Below, piece after piece: positions 1 to 14,900 of a DNA stretch of 64,000 nt. A program made the translations under genes and the position numbers. Position 1 is the stretch's first letter. Each line of letters starts with the position of its first letter. The stretch is taken from the NCBI RefSeq assembly GCF_016802725.1, contig NC_052679.1:744001-808000 (forward strand). Reading direction: 5' to 3'. Under the pieces are notes generated by a model. It was not told the DNA's origin and did no database searches. It saw only the letters and a program-made list of their open reading frames with translations. The DNA comes from Solenopsis invicta. Lineage: Eukaryota > Arthropoda > Insecta > Hymenoptera > Formicidae.

Positions 1-391
1 TTTTTGTAGATACATTTTTAAGTGAAAAATATTTCTATCACTATTTTTTCTTTCAATTAACTTCTTTCAATTACTTTAATTTGATTTCAATTAACGGCTA
101 GTTTTCATCGACTTTATGGAAATGTAAAAGTTAAGTTGCGTCGCCAACACCAATTCTGACTTTTTGTGCAGTGTTACTATAGCGGCGAACTTTTTACTTT
201 CCCAGACAAAATTGAGTTTGAATTATTGACTTAATCACGTTAGGTAAATCAAAGAGAACTCGCTGCGCGATCCCGGCGATTGTCCGCGACGTGTCTAAAG
301 TAGATGGGTAAACAAAGTAGCGCACGGGGGAGAACCCTTTCAAATTCGAGTAGGTGAGTTTTTTGTGGGAAATAAAGGACGAGGTACTCAC
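1..391. other. Intron following frequenin exon 5, truncated by the window edge
   Basis: On the minus strand this begins with the donor GTGAGT after exon 5. It is AT-rich for most of its length, and I see no coding or structural feature. The next exon is outside the window. Confidence 0.8.
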
Positions 392-470
392 AGTGAAGCT
401 TTTCGTCCAGGTTGCCGCGCGACGTCACCGAGAGCGCTCTTATGAACTCCTCGAACTCTATCGTGCCGTC
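392..470 (-). CDS. Frq: Frequenin coding exon 5
   Basis: Encodes residues 77-102 ([26 protein letters not shown]) plus the first base of Trp103. It completes the EF2 loop with the bidentate Glu84. Acceptor TTTCAG|GAC, donor CACT|GTGAGT. His102 replaces the Gln (fly) or Arg (human) that I recall at this site. The next coding exon, expected to begin GG, is not in the window. Confidence 0.97.
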
Positions 471-3400
471 CTGAAACAACAATCCGACGTATCCTTATTT
501 TGTCGCACGCGAAATGCTCCCTCCTATCGATCGCGGTATATATTCGAGGATCACTTTGCGATCGCGTTTCTTTAAAGGCGAATAGCTATCGGCTGCCAGT
601 CTGGCAATTGTGTCGGCCGATACATTGTGCAAATAGTTTTCTCTCTCCCGGGTATTCGTATTTTTCTCTCGGGCCGCAAATCGAATAGTCTCGCGAGAGA
701 AATCCAAGGCAAATTTCCGTCTCAGATATTTTTCTCAATATTTTCAGTAAACATACTCGACTTCGCGGCGCGAATGCCAATGCTCGCGCGATCGTTTGCG
801 AAGCGAATCGCGATCGCCAATATCGGATTATCTCTGGTCTGACGCGTGAATTTGTTCAGCGCGTGCAATGCAAATTAAGAGTCTGATCTTATCTAATGTC
901 AAGCTTCACCGAGCGATTAAATAACGGATAATAAAGATGTTGCGAGGGGTAGCGGCATATAGCAATCGAGGGGGAGGAAAAATAATTTGAGTAAGAGATA
1001 GTCGTGAACGCGCATCGCGTGATCGTCGCTCCTGCACGCGAACGCCGAATATCCGACGAACGCGAATTTGAAAAGCATGTGGTTTCGCGAGAAGCGACGA
1101 GTCTACATACGTGACAAGAAAAAACTCACGGCATTCTCGTCGAAGACTCTGAAGACGAGGGAGGCAAACTTTGACGGGTCACCCTGAGGGAAGAACTGCT
1201 TGTAGATCTTTATGAAGCCCTGAAATCACGCGAGCGCTGTATATAGTACGAGCTTTTTTACCTACTGTATTGATTATTGAGGGTGATTAACCCTTTCCTC
1301 CGGCTATTGTTGTCACGTGACAACAATGATTAATGTACTTTTCGTCCTGAGTACTGCACTCGACCATTTAATTTTTTGTTTTATGTCTTACTTATATTGC
1401 AAACGACATTTCTTTTAGGTGAAACGAAAGGAAAGAGTTAATATAGTTTCAACAGTATATAAAACAGTGCATACCTGTTCTGTCAGCAATCCATCGGGGC
1501 AATCCTTTAGGAATCCTTTGTGCCTACATGATATATATAATTCTTGTGTAATTATTTATTTTATTTTAAATTAAAGTATAAATTTTGAAATGTTAATAAC
1601 GCAATTCAACGCAAAAATAACACCACAATAAGACTAGTCATTTCTCGTAGTTTTTTGGATGCTAAATACGAACACGGTTTCCAATTTGTTCTGTCACGTC
1701 ACAATTTCGAGAAATTTACAGTTAAAGTTGCAAAAAAGGATTATTTTCACATATTTTATCATGTAGTTATGATGTGCATGACTTGCTAGAGAGGTTTAAT
1801 TGCAACTAAAATTAAGAGTGTCATTAAGACTCTTAGACACTTTTGTATCAGTAAAACTGACAAATTTTAAAAAATACTCAAAAAGTACAATTTTGCTGAA
1901 ATACAGATCTGAAAATAATTATATTGAAACATTAAAAAAGTTATATCAGATGTATAATTTGGTTGCTAAAATGTCAAAACTATTTGGAGCAATATTATCA
2001 TGCTTGGGCGTTCTACATATGATAATTATTTTTGGCGGTAACAACATAAAACTATTTTCTGATCTATATCTAACTATTTATAGACGCTGCAGTAAAATTG
2101 TTCTTTCCTTGCAGGCGAGCATATGTATGTTTAATGTGGCGAGCATATGTATATATTAATTAAAATTTAAAAAAGGAAGAATTTTTGCAAAAATGTATGT
2201 GTAGAGATTTTTCATGATACTGAATTTGTCGATTTTTGACGTCAGATTCGTATTTAGTGATCTGAAAAACTTTTCAGTTTAAATAACTATAATTGAAAGG
2301 TGAAAGGTATAAATTGTCAATAAATTTAATTTACAATTTTTCTGTAATAAATTTTATAATGAATCATAGTTGACACAAAAAAATCTTTTTGAGGATTGAA
2401 AGTTCCAACAACATACTTAATCTTAATTCCAGTAAAACTTTTGCAGCATGTCAGATATCATAGTTGTAATATGATAAAATACGTGAAAATAATCATATTT
2501 TTGTCATTTTTATTGAAAATTTCTCAAAATTTTGCCTTGATGAAGCAATTAGAAAACCGGATTTGTATTCGACATCTAATAAACTATAAAAAATAATTAG
2601 AGTTTTATTCGAAGAACAGTCATTTTTTGTTGAACTGTGTAATAACTGGAAATTACGAAAAAAATTTTATAGTTTAATTTAATAATCTTTTATTTTAATT
2701 TGGCACAAAATTGATTCTCTCGTAAATTATTTTTTTCTGATTATTGGCGGAATATTTAATCATCCTGTCCAAGCTCTTGCAAGCTCGCATAATAGCCCAT
2801 TGCTTTTCTTAGAGTCGAACTTACCATTGACGAATCTCCTTCTCGGTAACTGAAACAGAAACAAGAAGGGACATTTGGAGAGGTAATTAATTATTGGTCG
2901 TGCGATGTCGAGATCGGGTTATTCCGCGCGTGAAAAGTGCCCCCTCCCCCCAGTAAGAAAAACGCGACAGAAAGAGCCGTCGAGAGAGCACGGGGCGGAG
3001 AGAATTATATTGTTCTCCGGTGCACGCTCGCACCAGGCTCGTATCAACTGCCGTGTGATTTACTGCGCGACGGATTTACTCGGTAAATTCAGTACGGAGG
3101 TACGTGTCACTGAAAAACCCGATTGTCCCGTGAAAGCGATCAAATTTTTATACGGTGCCGTGGGTGGGCGGGTTCGAATCGTTTCTCTTTGCGTCAGCGG
3201 ACGAAAAGTGGGACGTTACGTTCTCCTCCGCGTTTACTTCGATGGACATGAAACAAAAATGTATCCACCCCCTCCCCTCCCCCGATTAGAGGTGGCTGCA
3301 AAAAAAAGGAATAAGTCGTCGCAGTGCAGGGGCTATTCGTTCGGTGGATTGAATTTATTTGAACGAAGGGAAACCAATATCAGCGTGAACGACAATCGAT

Positions 3401-6400
3401 AACGGCGTTTGTCCCTCAAGACGGATGTGCGAGCTGCTGAAATAACGAAAGTTTCCCTTCGAACCTTTTGTACTTAAGCGAACGGATTACTCGGCTTTTT
3501 TTTATGACGGAGGTTGAAGAAAAAAATAGAAAGAATAGAGAAGGGAGAGATTAGCAAATATCTCGTACCAATTTGTTTCTTAAGAATGTTTTGATTCTGT
3601 AATATCAGCTAAAAGTTATTGACATTTAAAAATTGCAGTTTTATTCTTTTTTTCTTGATCAACAACAAAAACTTTTGGTTATAAAAACTTGAATTTTGGC
3701 TCTAAAACCAACTGCAAAGATCAAGCCAACAAGGAATTTGGCTTATTGTACTTTATACATCAAAAATGATCACACTTTGCTGCAGTTTCAAATAAACTAT
3801 TTTTAAAGCCAAATAAACCGAATAAGTATGTCCAAATAAACGCGTTTGCACAAATATTTATTAGAATTTTATTAGTAGGAACGTTGCCAAATGCGTACCA
3901 CTTAAAGTATTTTCTATTATATTTTGCATTTGATGCTATTTTGGATGCAAATCAAAATTCGAAATTGTAGCTTGTGTGTCAAGCATCTATTATTATTTGC
4001 TACACCTTTTAGTATTAACAAGTTAATTTGTTATAAACTCTTTTGAAATATGCTGCGAAAGATGTGATTTATAAAACTGGCCGTCTAAAGCGTATCTGTC
4101 TGTGCTCTCTTAAATCGTATCGTCTTCGAAAGTATTGAATTTATAAATTAAAGTAATTAAAAATATAAGGAATTATTAACGAATATAGTTATTTTATTAA
4201 CAATTTATCGAAAAAGTGATTAAACATTTAATAATTAATAAATAACGAGTAATAAAAAAATAAAAATACTGCAATAAATCTGGCTCGAATTTTTATAATT
4301 GACATATTTTTATTTATATCAATTATTAATTTTACCATTATCACTCATCAATCTTACATTATTGTTTATATTGTAATATAAATTTGTAGTGGTACGAGTT
4401 AGAAAACTTGATAGAGTTTATAAAAATATTGATTTCATTATTACAATAATTGTAAATATGTATATGTAATAAATGTTAAATATTCTGCAACAAACCTTCT
4501 TTTATGAAAATATAATAATTCAAAATAAAATTACACAATAATGTTATCATCAATTATATAAAATGATAAAAAATTTGTATCAGATGTAATTTTACAAAAT
4601 TCATCTTGTTTGCATGATATTTTCATATCATGCAAACAAGATGAATCTTGTTAAATTTTTGTCTTTATATTATTTCTTATTTACTTGATATTTTTGTCAC
4701 TAAATGTTGTTTATATTTAAGTAGTAAAAATGTAAAATATTGAAGAGGTACACTTTAAGGTATGAGTATACATTCAACAACTCAATATATTGTATAAAAA
4801 TTTTAATTTAATTTGTAATGACATTTCCTCATCAAACTTGTAAATGAATATCAGAAAACACAATTTTATATAAGAATCAAGAGTAACAAAACATAGAATT
4901 GAATAACTTTTAAACTAATAAGAGAATTATATTTAAATTTTACATAGACACTGAAACGTATTATAATAATAGAACAATCTATAAACAATCTTCTATGTTT
5001 CTGATAATGTTTTGAGATACAACACATTTATTTTTAAATTTTGAGTTTCACAAAGCGCACTTTTCGATAGAAGCGCGAACGCAGCCGGAAAACATTGATC
5101 CGTACTGAAATCGCTATGCGAAATAGGTTTCCGTTTGTCCCGGAAGTTTATTTCAATATATCAAAGCGAGAGCAAAGATATTTTAGCTTTAACAAAATAT
5201 TTTATTGAGATTGCATTCTAATTGGTAACCAGATGGTAGGTTATACCCTCTAAAGTACACGTGCTGCGTACGAGCAAAGCGCTTTACTCCCCACGTCAGC
5301 TGAACCGAATGTGTTATGGCAGAACCGAAGGAAGGGACAAAGGGTAAAGGGCGCGAGGAGACGCGACCGCTTGGGATCGATAGAACTAGGAGAGAACATG
5401 AAGAGTTTTGCGGTTTATATGGTAATCTTGCGTCGCCCCGAGTATACCATTAGCTTTCGGCAAACAGTGCGGCGAAGCCTGCCATCTCGTACGAGAGGAA
5501 CTCTAACCAGATATCACCGGATATCACGTGATCTCCCGCTCTAATCAGGATATTACTCCGATAGCGATAGTTCCGCGATCTTCTCTCTGGGAAGAAGCGT
5601 ACGGAGAGAGTTTCTCGACAGCGCGTTTTCCTCCGGAGGACATATTGTTTTCACGGGATATTTTTGTCTCTCTGCGCAGTCTACGCGAAAATAAAATCGC
5701 CCTCTCGTTAGATTGGATATTTCCGTTCGCGACGAAGACTGACTCTCTCGGAGCAGGAGCCGTCGTGTAATTATGCGAGACAGATCGTCTCGGCGATTGT
5801 CGCGAGGATCGATCGCGAGCTCGCGAGCCGATCATTATTCCTCGGGGTTGCCGGGGAGAGGTGGCCCGGATGGTCTACCGAAATATTCCTATAACTATGC
5901 AAATCAGAATCGCGTGGGCGGTTTCGTCAGCGAAACGATTCGTTCGTGTTGATTCTCTCCCCTGGGAGTTCGCGCCCCTGTTGGAAAAACGCCCGTTTAA
6001 ACTACGATTATCAATCCAGTCATACGCGTGAGGCGCATTTTATGACTATTGGGATTTTCCCCGCTCGTTGCTCCGTTTTTAACTTCTTCTTGGACTCCTC
6101 GGTCGACCGTCAGTTAACCGGCAGTCTCGACGGTATCTCGAGGGATATCGAGCCTCATGTTTATCTCAAGTTCGATCGAACACTCTGCGATTTCCGACGT
6201 GGAACCATCGTTCACCGAGAAAGTTTGGGAGGGGTGTAGACGTGTGACGTGGGGCAATGGGTCACGCGATGGAATGAAAATTCTATCGTTTTTCACGCGA
6301 TTGATTCGCGGCGAATATTCAGTGACACGCTTGAGTCACATCGTTATATTACGTCGACGATTCTCGCAACTCGTTCAATTATTCGCGCAATACCAGCGAC

Positions 6401-6516
6401 ATAACGACAGCCCTTTCGTGACTTGTTTGAATGAACAATTTCCACAGTATTAAAATATTGCGTTTGCCACGAAACTTTTATACTAGCTATACTTTGTGAG
6501 TGCGCGAATTCACACA

Positions 6517-6556
<40 letters not shown>

Positions 6557-8944
6557 CTCGCTCGATACGCATAATTGATCATAGTTACTTAAACTTAATA
6601 CTTTAACCGGTTTATTGAGCTTAAGAGTTAGGGCATGCCGATCAAATGCACCGCTCTTCTTCTCCTCGTCGTTCGCATTCTCATTTATCGCTTTTTTCGT
6701 TTCCCTTAAATCTCTCAATATCTCTCCTGCTGCAAATTTTACCTCGAATGGAAAAAAACGCGTCGCTCGGAATAATATGATCCGCTTTATCGCGTTAATT
6801 TGTACAAATGCGCTCGGAGGCGAGGATTAGTCGAGGCATCGGGAACCTCCGTGGTATTTATCGTTTAAATATGAAATTACTTTACCGCAGTACGTGCGCA
6901 TTTAATCGTTCCAGTGAAATATTGGTGAAATCAATTGTAATAGAGAATGCAAATTTTAGAGGATTTTGTGAAAAGCGCTAAATATACCGTACTGGCCGCT
7001 ATGTACCGCCGCGTTACATATTGCATTGTGTGTATCAATGATTGACTATGTAGTGAACGAGGTAAAGGCTATAAAAGGACGATAAAAGCGAGTAGCATTT
7101 AATTTTAAATGTCATGCCTCGGTACAAGAGGAAAGTTATTTGTGCTTTTTAAATAAAGGGACTACAGTTTAGAAAAAGAAATATTTGTAACGGTTAGATG
7201 AGCTAGGGAATTATCAACGAAGAAAAAAATTTGTCGACATTTATTCCTTTGAGACGCTGAGGGCAACGAACGAATAAGCAATGAAGATCATATTCGCTGA
7301 GGATGAGAATTAACATTTAGATTAAAACACACACAGCTTTGACATTTAGTTTTTAAATATTTTAAGATTCCATAATTTTCTATTTTTATTACATGCCATC
7401 AGAAAATAAGTAACGTAGTTTAATCTTTTCAAGCTTTTTGGTTAAAGGTAATACAGTCACGAAACTAATTGTGCGAATACAGAATATTGACAGTTTGGTT
7501 TATGCTATACATTTATTAAATAAGTATTATAATATTTTTTAGAAGAAACTTGATTGAAAGTGAAAATTTTTGATGATACATTTCTGTCGAAAGCAAATTT
7601 ATGTTCAAAACGAAATATTCACTGGTCTATTATTTTTAACAAAATCAGAATTAGAGGATATATTTAAATAAAATTGCACAAAGCACCGATTCTATTTTCT
7701 TTCTGTTTTTATCTGCTTGGAAAAATGTCTAATAATACAAAATAATATAACAAAATAATATAAAAGATGATAATATTGTAACGTAATAATATTAAATAAA
7801 CAGCCTGATATTAAGGTCAACATTAATTAATTATCCGGGTATTGGGAATTAATTTTATGCTATAAATCAGAAACATCCTTTTGATATGAGTGCATTACTG
7901 GCAAGTGTTTTCATTTCCAATTAAGTTTTTCCTAAACAAACTATAATTTAATTAATTTGTAACGTAAAATAAACTTTCATATCTTATGTACTAAACAATT
8001 AATTTTGTATACATTCGTTCATGTATTTAGATAATTGTAGTGGCAGTAGATTTTTGCAAGTTTTTATTTGTTTCACACGAAGTACGTTTTCAGTATTTGC
8101 CATTACATCCCAAAATTATCTTGAAAAAATGATTTTAGTTTATTTTTATTTAGCTTACCCAGTAATGAGAAATAGACCTTTTTTGGGACCTGAATAAACA
8201 AAATTTTTTTCGATGGATTTTTAGTCGCTGAAAACGAATCTGACGGCCAAAGTTGGCTATCACATCGTAATTTTGAGAAAAATGGCATCAAAGAAGTAAA
8301 AAACGACAATTTTTAGGATGTTGTAGCATCAGTGTCTTTTATATTAGTCATATTTTGAAAACAAAGAATCAAATTGAAATAGAACAAAATGCATGTTAAA
8401 GCTAAAAGTCAATACTTTTTCGTAACATTAACAAAATTTAGAAAAAAATGTATTTTGGTGCTACAAATCCCGCAAATCCTAGAAATCATTGTTTTTTACC
8501 TTTTTTGATGCCTTTTTTTTTAAATTATGACGTGACAGTCTCTGGATTCGTTTTCAATAATTAAAAATTCATCAGAATACAATTTGTTTTTTAGGTCTCA
8601 AAATAGTATTGAACTGTGTTATTAGAAATTGTACTATCTCCATCTTCCACTTACATAAACGAAGTATTATCTTGTCTAAATTATCTAAGTAAATTATGAA
8701 TAACGAGTATAAAATATTAACTTCAACCTTGAAGTTACCATTTATTATAACTGGAAAATTGTTTTTAAATGACAACAAATTGCATAAATTGGATTTTTTT
8801 TGTCAAATTGAATTATTTGGAAAATTTGCGTTTTTAAAAAATAAAAATTTATATAAAAAAATATAAATATATTGTTTTATATCCTAGATTATTTTGCGCA
8901 ATAACAATAATATTTTAAAATTATTTATATACACCCTCTCGTCT

Positions 8945-8995
<51 letters not shown>

Positions 8996-11900
8996 GTTTC
9001 TCTCTTCGTTTAGTAATAACCTCGGGAGCTGCTTTTCTCAGACGCATTTTCCACGTTGCTAGAAGTTTTTCTAATCTGCCGCCCTCAACGACTCTCATAA
9101 ATGGAAGCGTTGAGGACTGTCGTGTCAGAAGAAACCCTCTCACAGAAATTTAGTGATATTGCTGTCAGCAGGTCTGTCATCATATGCTAACGTAATCTCA
9201 GCTTATTTTCCAGCGGTTGAACCAGATTGGCGTTTTTCCTGTCCTCTCTAGTCTCGTTCGCTTTCGCCGCTCGCTTTCCCGGAGATAAAGTTAAAACTAT
9301 CGTATCAATCGACGCGCATGCCTGGTAAACTCCCTCCCCCTTCCAACGCAATGTTCTTCCACTTTCAAATACATTTCGTATATTTTCACGTTATATTTTC
9401 TCCTCGTGATTTGTTTCGCGAGGAGACATGCATACAAATGATGCGACACAAAGTAGAAATACGCTTCGTACTTGCCGTTAGTCTGCCAAATATCGGGAAA
9501 ACTTGCTTCAAGGCCTGATGAATTTTTAAATAGGATATAGGACAGACGTATAAACGCGCGATATTGCGCGACCGCACTTAGTACCACGAGAGACATGAGG
9601 TTGTGTTTAATCGCGTGCCGTAAGTGCGGTGTACGAGTCTTGAATTAATGCCGCGGAGCTCGGCTTCCCTCACGCTTCGTCGTTATTCAAATTTGCCCGT
9701 TTCACCAAGGGGGAGAACGCCTGCCAACTGACTGTCGGGACGAGTACGAAGCGTTTATCAAAATGACTGCCTTAAACACGGCCATTCTTATTTTAGGAAC
9801 GCCGCATGTTTACGCGCGGCATTGTGTAATCTACCGAGACACGTGTATTATTTGCATTCTAATTTTTCGCGCGTCTCGGAGACGAGTAACTGATCCGCAA
9901 TGCATCCGTAATTATGCACGAAGAGACAGAATTAGCCAACAAAACTAAAATATAGCTGTGGCAATTAAAATGTGCCCTTTAAAACAGAGAGAACTAATGT
10001 CGTTGCTGTCAAAGTTTATTTTATTAGCTTAAAATATGCTATGCTACAGAAAAAAATAGTCGCTATATAATAATTATGCTATTTTATTCGCAATACAAAA
10101 TAATATTTGTACTGGAACTAAAAATCTTAGAGATTATATGTGCTTCGACGCTAGCGCTTTGAATTCTTTCTGAGAGGAATATCGAGTTTTTAAATTAATT
10201 TTTAGGTAAAAATAAATAAACGAAATTGTCAAAATACATTTTATTTACTTTTATCTTGGAATGCAATTTTGGGAACTTGACTTTGAGGAATCCTTTCATA
10301 AAATGATATCTTTTTTATTCAAGTAATAGTGAAATTTCAAGCAATAGTAAACAATTTCATAATGTTGCGTTCTTTATTCTACTCTATGTGATTCCTTACA
10401 TATGAGAATTGCAGGAATAATTCATCGCGTCCATCTCTCAATGGTTTCACTTATGTACGTAAAATATTGAGGAATGTCTGCCACTTTCTTAGCTAAAGTT
10501 CACTTTTAATTTCAGCTAATAAATTTTTATCTCGCGGCAAATATTTTACCTTTAATAGTCAACATTTAGCAATGATAGAAAAATTTTAGCTGCAGATGTT
10601 TATTAGTTAATATTTCTTTGTGTGTAGGTCTCGTGAAACTTTTATTAAAAATACTTTTTAATATCACTCTCGCGCGAATGGAAAGTTAGTTAAATAAACT
10701 AATTTTATTTCTTTAATTCGATAATTACTAAAAAATACTTCTAATTTATTAAAATGTGTTTGGAATAAAAAAATACGCGTGTAATTCTACCCGTTGCGTT
10801 TCAAATTAAACTGACGTAAATGAGAAAGATTAAATTTGGTAGTTGAACGTTTTATGATAATTTGAGTACGCGTGAAATGTTTATAGGGGTTTCAAAAATA
10901 CGGCACTTTTATGAACTATGCCATTTCCCCTCGCGATTTATGTGATACAGCGGACGAATGTATGCATGAGCACAATATTCGTAAAAACAGCGTTATCTTG
11001 AGACACTTTAATTTGTTCGGTTCTGCGGTCCATTTAATCATTCGGATCGGCGGCGGCGACGCGGCGGTGGAGTATCGATAGATAAGAGAAAAAGCAAGGA
11101 TGGAGAGAAAAGCCTTAGAGAGTGCGCCTTTTCAAATGGTTGCTCCGAAAACTCATCTCGATATATAGCGCCTTTATCCCACGAGAACGTAATCTCTGCT
11201 TATTTTCTCGAAGTGAAGCCGAGAGGAATCCTCGTCGTCGACTCGCCGTTGGGCCAGAGTTCCGATCGATCGGTCGATCTTTCCGAATATAATACTGCCC
11301 CCATAGCTCGTCTGGAAACTAGCTCGTTGATCTTCGAGCAAGTTTTATTAGCCAGTCGGTCGGATAATAGCGAGAGAGAAAAAAATTAGACGGAAATTTG
11401 CGAAGAAATACTCGATTTCTGATAGCGATTCATTTTCCACCAAGTCCGTGATTTTATCTCGACGGGTGCAGGATAGGCGTTTTCTCTTCTCTTTCTTCCT
11501 CCTCCTCGACCTCAAGTCATTGTCTCCGCGGTATACCTATTTCTCGCAGGCCGCGTGCTGTTCTTTACGAGCGGAAGTGGCGATGAAATGAAAAGAGGCA
11601 TAAAAACCTTTGCCAGAAACACCAGTTCCTGTCCAGCAATTCTGATCGAGCGGCGAAATTATTTTCCGAGGTTGTCGGTTTCAGAAAACTGTCAGAGGTG
11701 AATTGTCTATTTCGCGAACGTGCATTGTCGAGAGCAGCAGATTGTCCTTACGAGCAATCAAGTTTCAGATATTCGTTGCACCATCGCCGCAGAGTTTCGC
11801 GGTGGAAACGTTATTGTCGCGCGATAACTTCGCGATTAAAGGGTGCGGACGGACATTAAAGGGCGGGCGGATGCGTTACTCGAAAATGGCGAACACCCGG

Positions 11901-14900
11901 CGCGGAAGTACGGATATAATTGCGCAACTTTTTAGTCCCCGCGTGACGCATCGCCGCATGATAATCGCTCGTAAAAGTCGAAAAAGCCCGCGTCCTCTCC
12001 GACCGCGTTAAGAAGTCCTCGGGAGCCGTCGTCGGGAGGTCGTTAATTAGAATAGCTCTCGAAAACTTGAGCGTCGGGACGCGCGCGATGACATGCAGAT
12101 GGGAAAACTTTCGAGCACTGTCAACGGCTGTCGCACGCAAAAGACGATCGCTCTGAAAGCTTATAGCAAGTCTCTCCGATCTTCCTTAAAGTCTCGTTAA
12201 CCCGGAACCAGTTGGGAGAAAGAGAGAGATGTAATTTACGCCTTGGAGACTCATAATCGAAAAACCATTACCCCCGTTTCGTGCCGAATCGGAATTATTA
12301 ATAAGCTTTACTTCTCTACTTAACTAGAACGAATTATCTTTGAGGATAATGTGTTACGATTTCACGTTCCGATAATGTGACCGACGGAATATTATAATAG
12401 AGTACACGGAATGATTTAGTAACTGAATTATTGCTCTTTTCTGTCAAGATAGAAAAAAAAAAAATTTTTATTGATTAGTATTCATTATTTACAATTCTGT
12501 AGTTGTGCTTTCTGAACAATATGCTTGCAATGTAATTGTACTTTATTTTATGAAATTATATTATACATATACTTTTGTTTAAAAGTAAATTGATTTTTCT
12601 CATTACTCTGCATATAAAAATATTAGGATAAAATAACAAAGAAAATCAACTTTGATAGATTATGATTTGATATGTACTTTACATGCTTTCTTTAGAATGG
12701 AAAAGATATTTATAGATGTTTATGTATAAGTCTCAAATAATTATGGGTTGGCATAATTAAATACAATAATTTTGTGCATGTCATTGTGTGTTAAGCATAC
12801 TAAATAAAATATATTAAAAGCATTATAATTTTAAAGAATTATTAACAAAGTATTTAGAAAGCTTATTGTAAAGGTTACTTGGTAAAGATAACTTTCATTT
12901 TCTTTCCTAAATGTCAGCAATGATTGAGAAAGTGATTTTGTATTAAGAAACAATAATTATAAAAGTTAAAGAATGTAAGAAATTTTTATAATTTTATTAA
13001 TATATGTGTGTGTCTCTGTAAAACATTTAATTTTGCAAATTTGACTGATAATAATTAGGATCGCCACCTTACTACGTCTCTACGAAAGTACATTTTGTAT
13101 GCAACATGTACAATGACGATTTATGAATGGGTTGTAAAATGCAGCTCGCGTCATTGCGTATGAAAAAATTTGCGCGTTTATTTTAGGATTAATGAGTTAA
13201 ATGTGACCATTACGCGCGAAATGTATAGGTATCACGCCTGTTTCATTTTATCACTTTTTATGCGAAAATTTTTGACAGACCAAATTTCCGATACTTTAAC
13301 GAATTAAATCTTTATTTATCTCATGCGTATTTATAATTTATATTAAAAAAATATTCAGAGGACGTGTAAAAGTAAATGGACGTTTCCTGCGTTCATAGAC
13401 AAAATTGTATCATAGCATTTTTTACGTACGCATGTCCGGATGTATTTTGAGAAACTAATTTTCTCAATTAAGTTTAAGAATAAAAGCGACGAGAGAAGAC
13501 CAATAAAACGATCTACGCCGAAGCAAACGCGAAAGTTAAAATATCTCGTTTCAGGTAAAACTACATATTATATACTAAAATTCACGTAAAAAAAAGGAAC
13601 AAAAGAGAAACAACTTTTTTATTGACACAAGAAAATGCTCTCACAGTAAAAAAATGATATTCTCTCTTTTTGGTTAATATGCGGAGGTGTGCGGCATGCG
13701 GTTTGTTTAAAGGGCATTATGCGAATGGGGAATGCTCGGTCGCTGCAAAATATGCGTTGTCGTAACACACGCGATACGTAAGCTCCTACGCGGCGATATA
13801 CAACGCCCGGTTGCACGTAAATGCGGATCTGCCGCGCGCGGCTGCGTATACACACAGCGGGGTGTACAGGTATGCATTCTGTTTGCACACACGCAAGAGA
13901 ACGTGAACGATTGCGCAAATACGACGGACGCGCCCGGCGATGCGGCGATGCGGCGATGCGGTAACTCCACCGAGAGGGCTAGAGGGAGAAAGAGAGAGAG
14001 GGAGAGAGAGAGAGAGAGAAAGAGAGGAATTTCAGGACATTATGCACGCGAGTCCAAATACAATTTATACACAGATAGTTGTTACATTTACGAATTTCCG
14101 CATACGACGCCACCGCCACCTGCTCGAGAACCGTAATTGGAACGGGGAGCGAGCGTAGGGTATAAAGGATTAACTTTCGAAGTTCCGCATGTTCTAGTCT
14201 CGGAGATGCGGAGATCGCGGCGCTGTGCGAGCTGCAGCGCGATAAGTTTTAACGGGTTATCGCAACTCATTGCTCATTTAAATCTCCGCAGCGGCCAAGT
14301 CAAGAGAAATTCAACCCTTGCGCGCATCGTGTCATTTTTTGTCATCGGGATTGATGAATGATTAATGCATTTGTATTGTGAGAGGGCTGACCGGAAGCGC
14401 TGGCCGTTGCGAGTCGCGTAATTTTCGCGAATCTCCGAAAATAAATGGGTCTCGGAAAATTCCGCGTTGCATCGCTGATCACGCGTCGTGTTGCATCGCC
14501 ACCGGCGACGACGTGCAACTCCCGATGTGACACTCGGACGTTGTAGTTTGGTCGGTCGGTGGTAACCGAATCTCTCTTCCTCTCTTTTTCTCTCATTCTA
14601 CCTCTCTCTCTTCGTTTCCGGCAAAATTCAATTTTCACGCGAGAATTATCGAAGAGCGCACCTCCGGCTCCTACGCCATGCAGACTGCAGTCGCCGACGC
14701 GTTCGCAGCGTCCTATCGTCGCCTCTTATCACCGGCATCGACAATTTACGACGCGATTGTCCCGCTTATCCAATGCGCGTGCACGTGCGTAATGCGGCAC
14801 CTCCGCATTTTAACCGATGATAACCGGCGCCATTACGTCAGCATCGATGACGATGACGATGGAAAATCGTCGATGGGAGAGCGAAGTCACGTCTTTTATT

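Noticed and set aside
1..391. Search for the next frequenin exon (WAFRLYD...)
   Set aside because: No reading frame on the minus strand encodes EF3-like sequence; the exon is beyond the window edge.
3160..3180. GGTTCGAATC resembling a tRNA B box
   Set aside because: No A box at the right distance and no acceptor or anticodon stems can be formed around it.
2905..3402. 165-codon plus-strand frame near the microexon
   Set aside because: No recognisable protein, lies antisense in the large intron, in a GC-rich patch.
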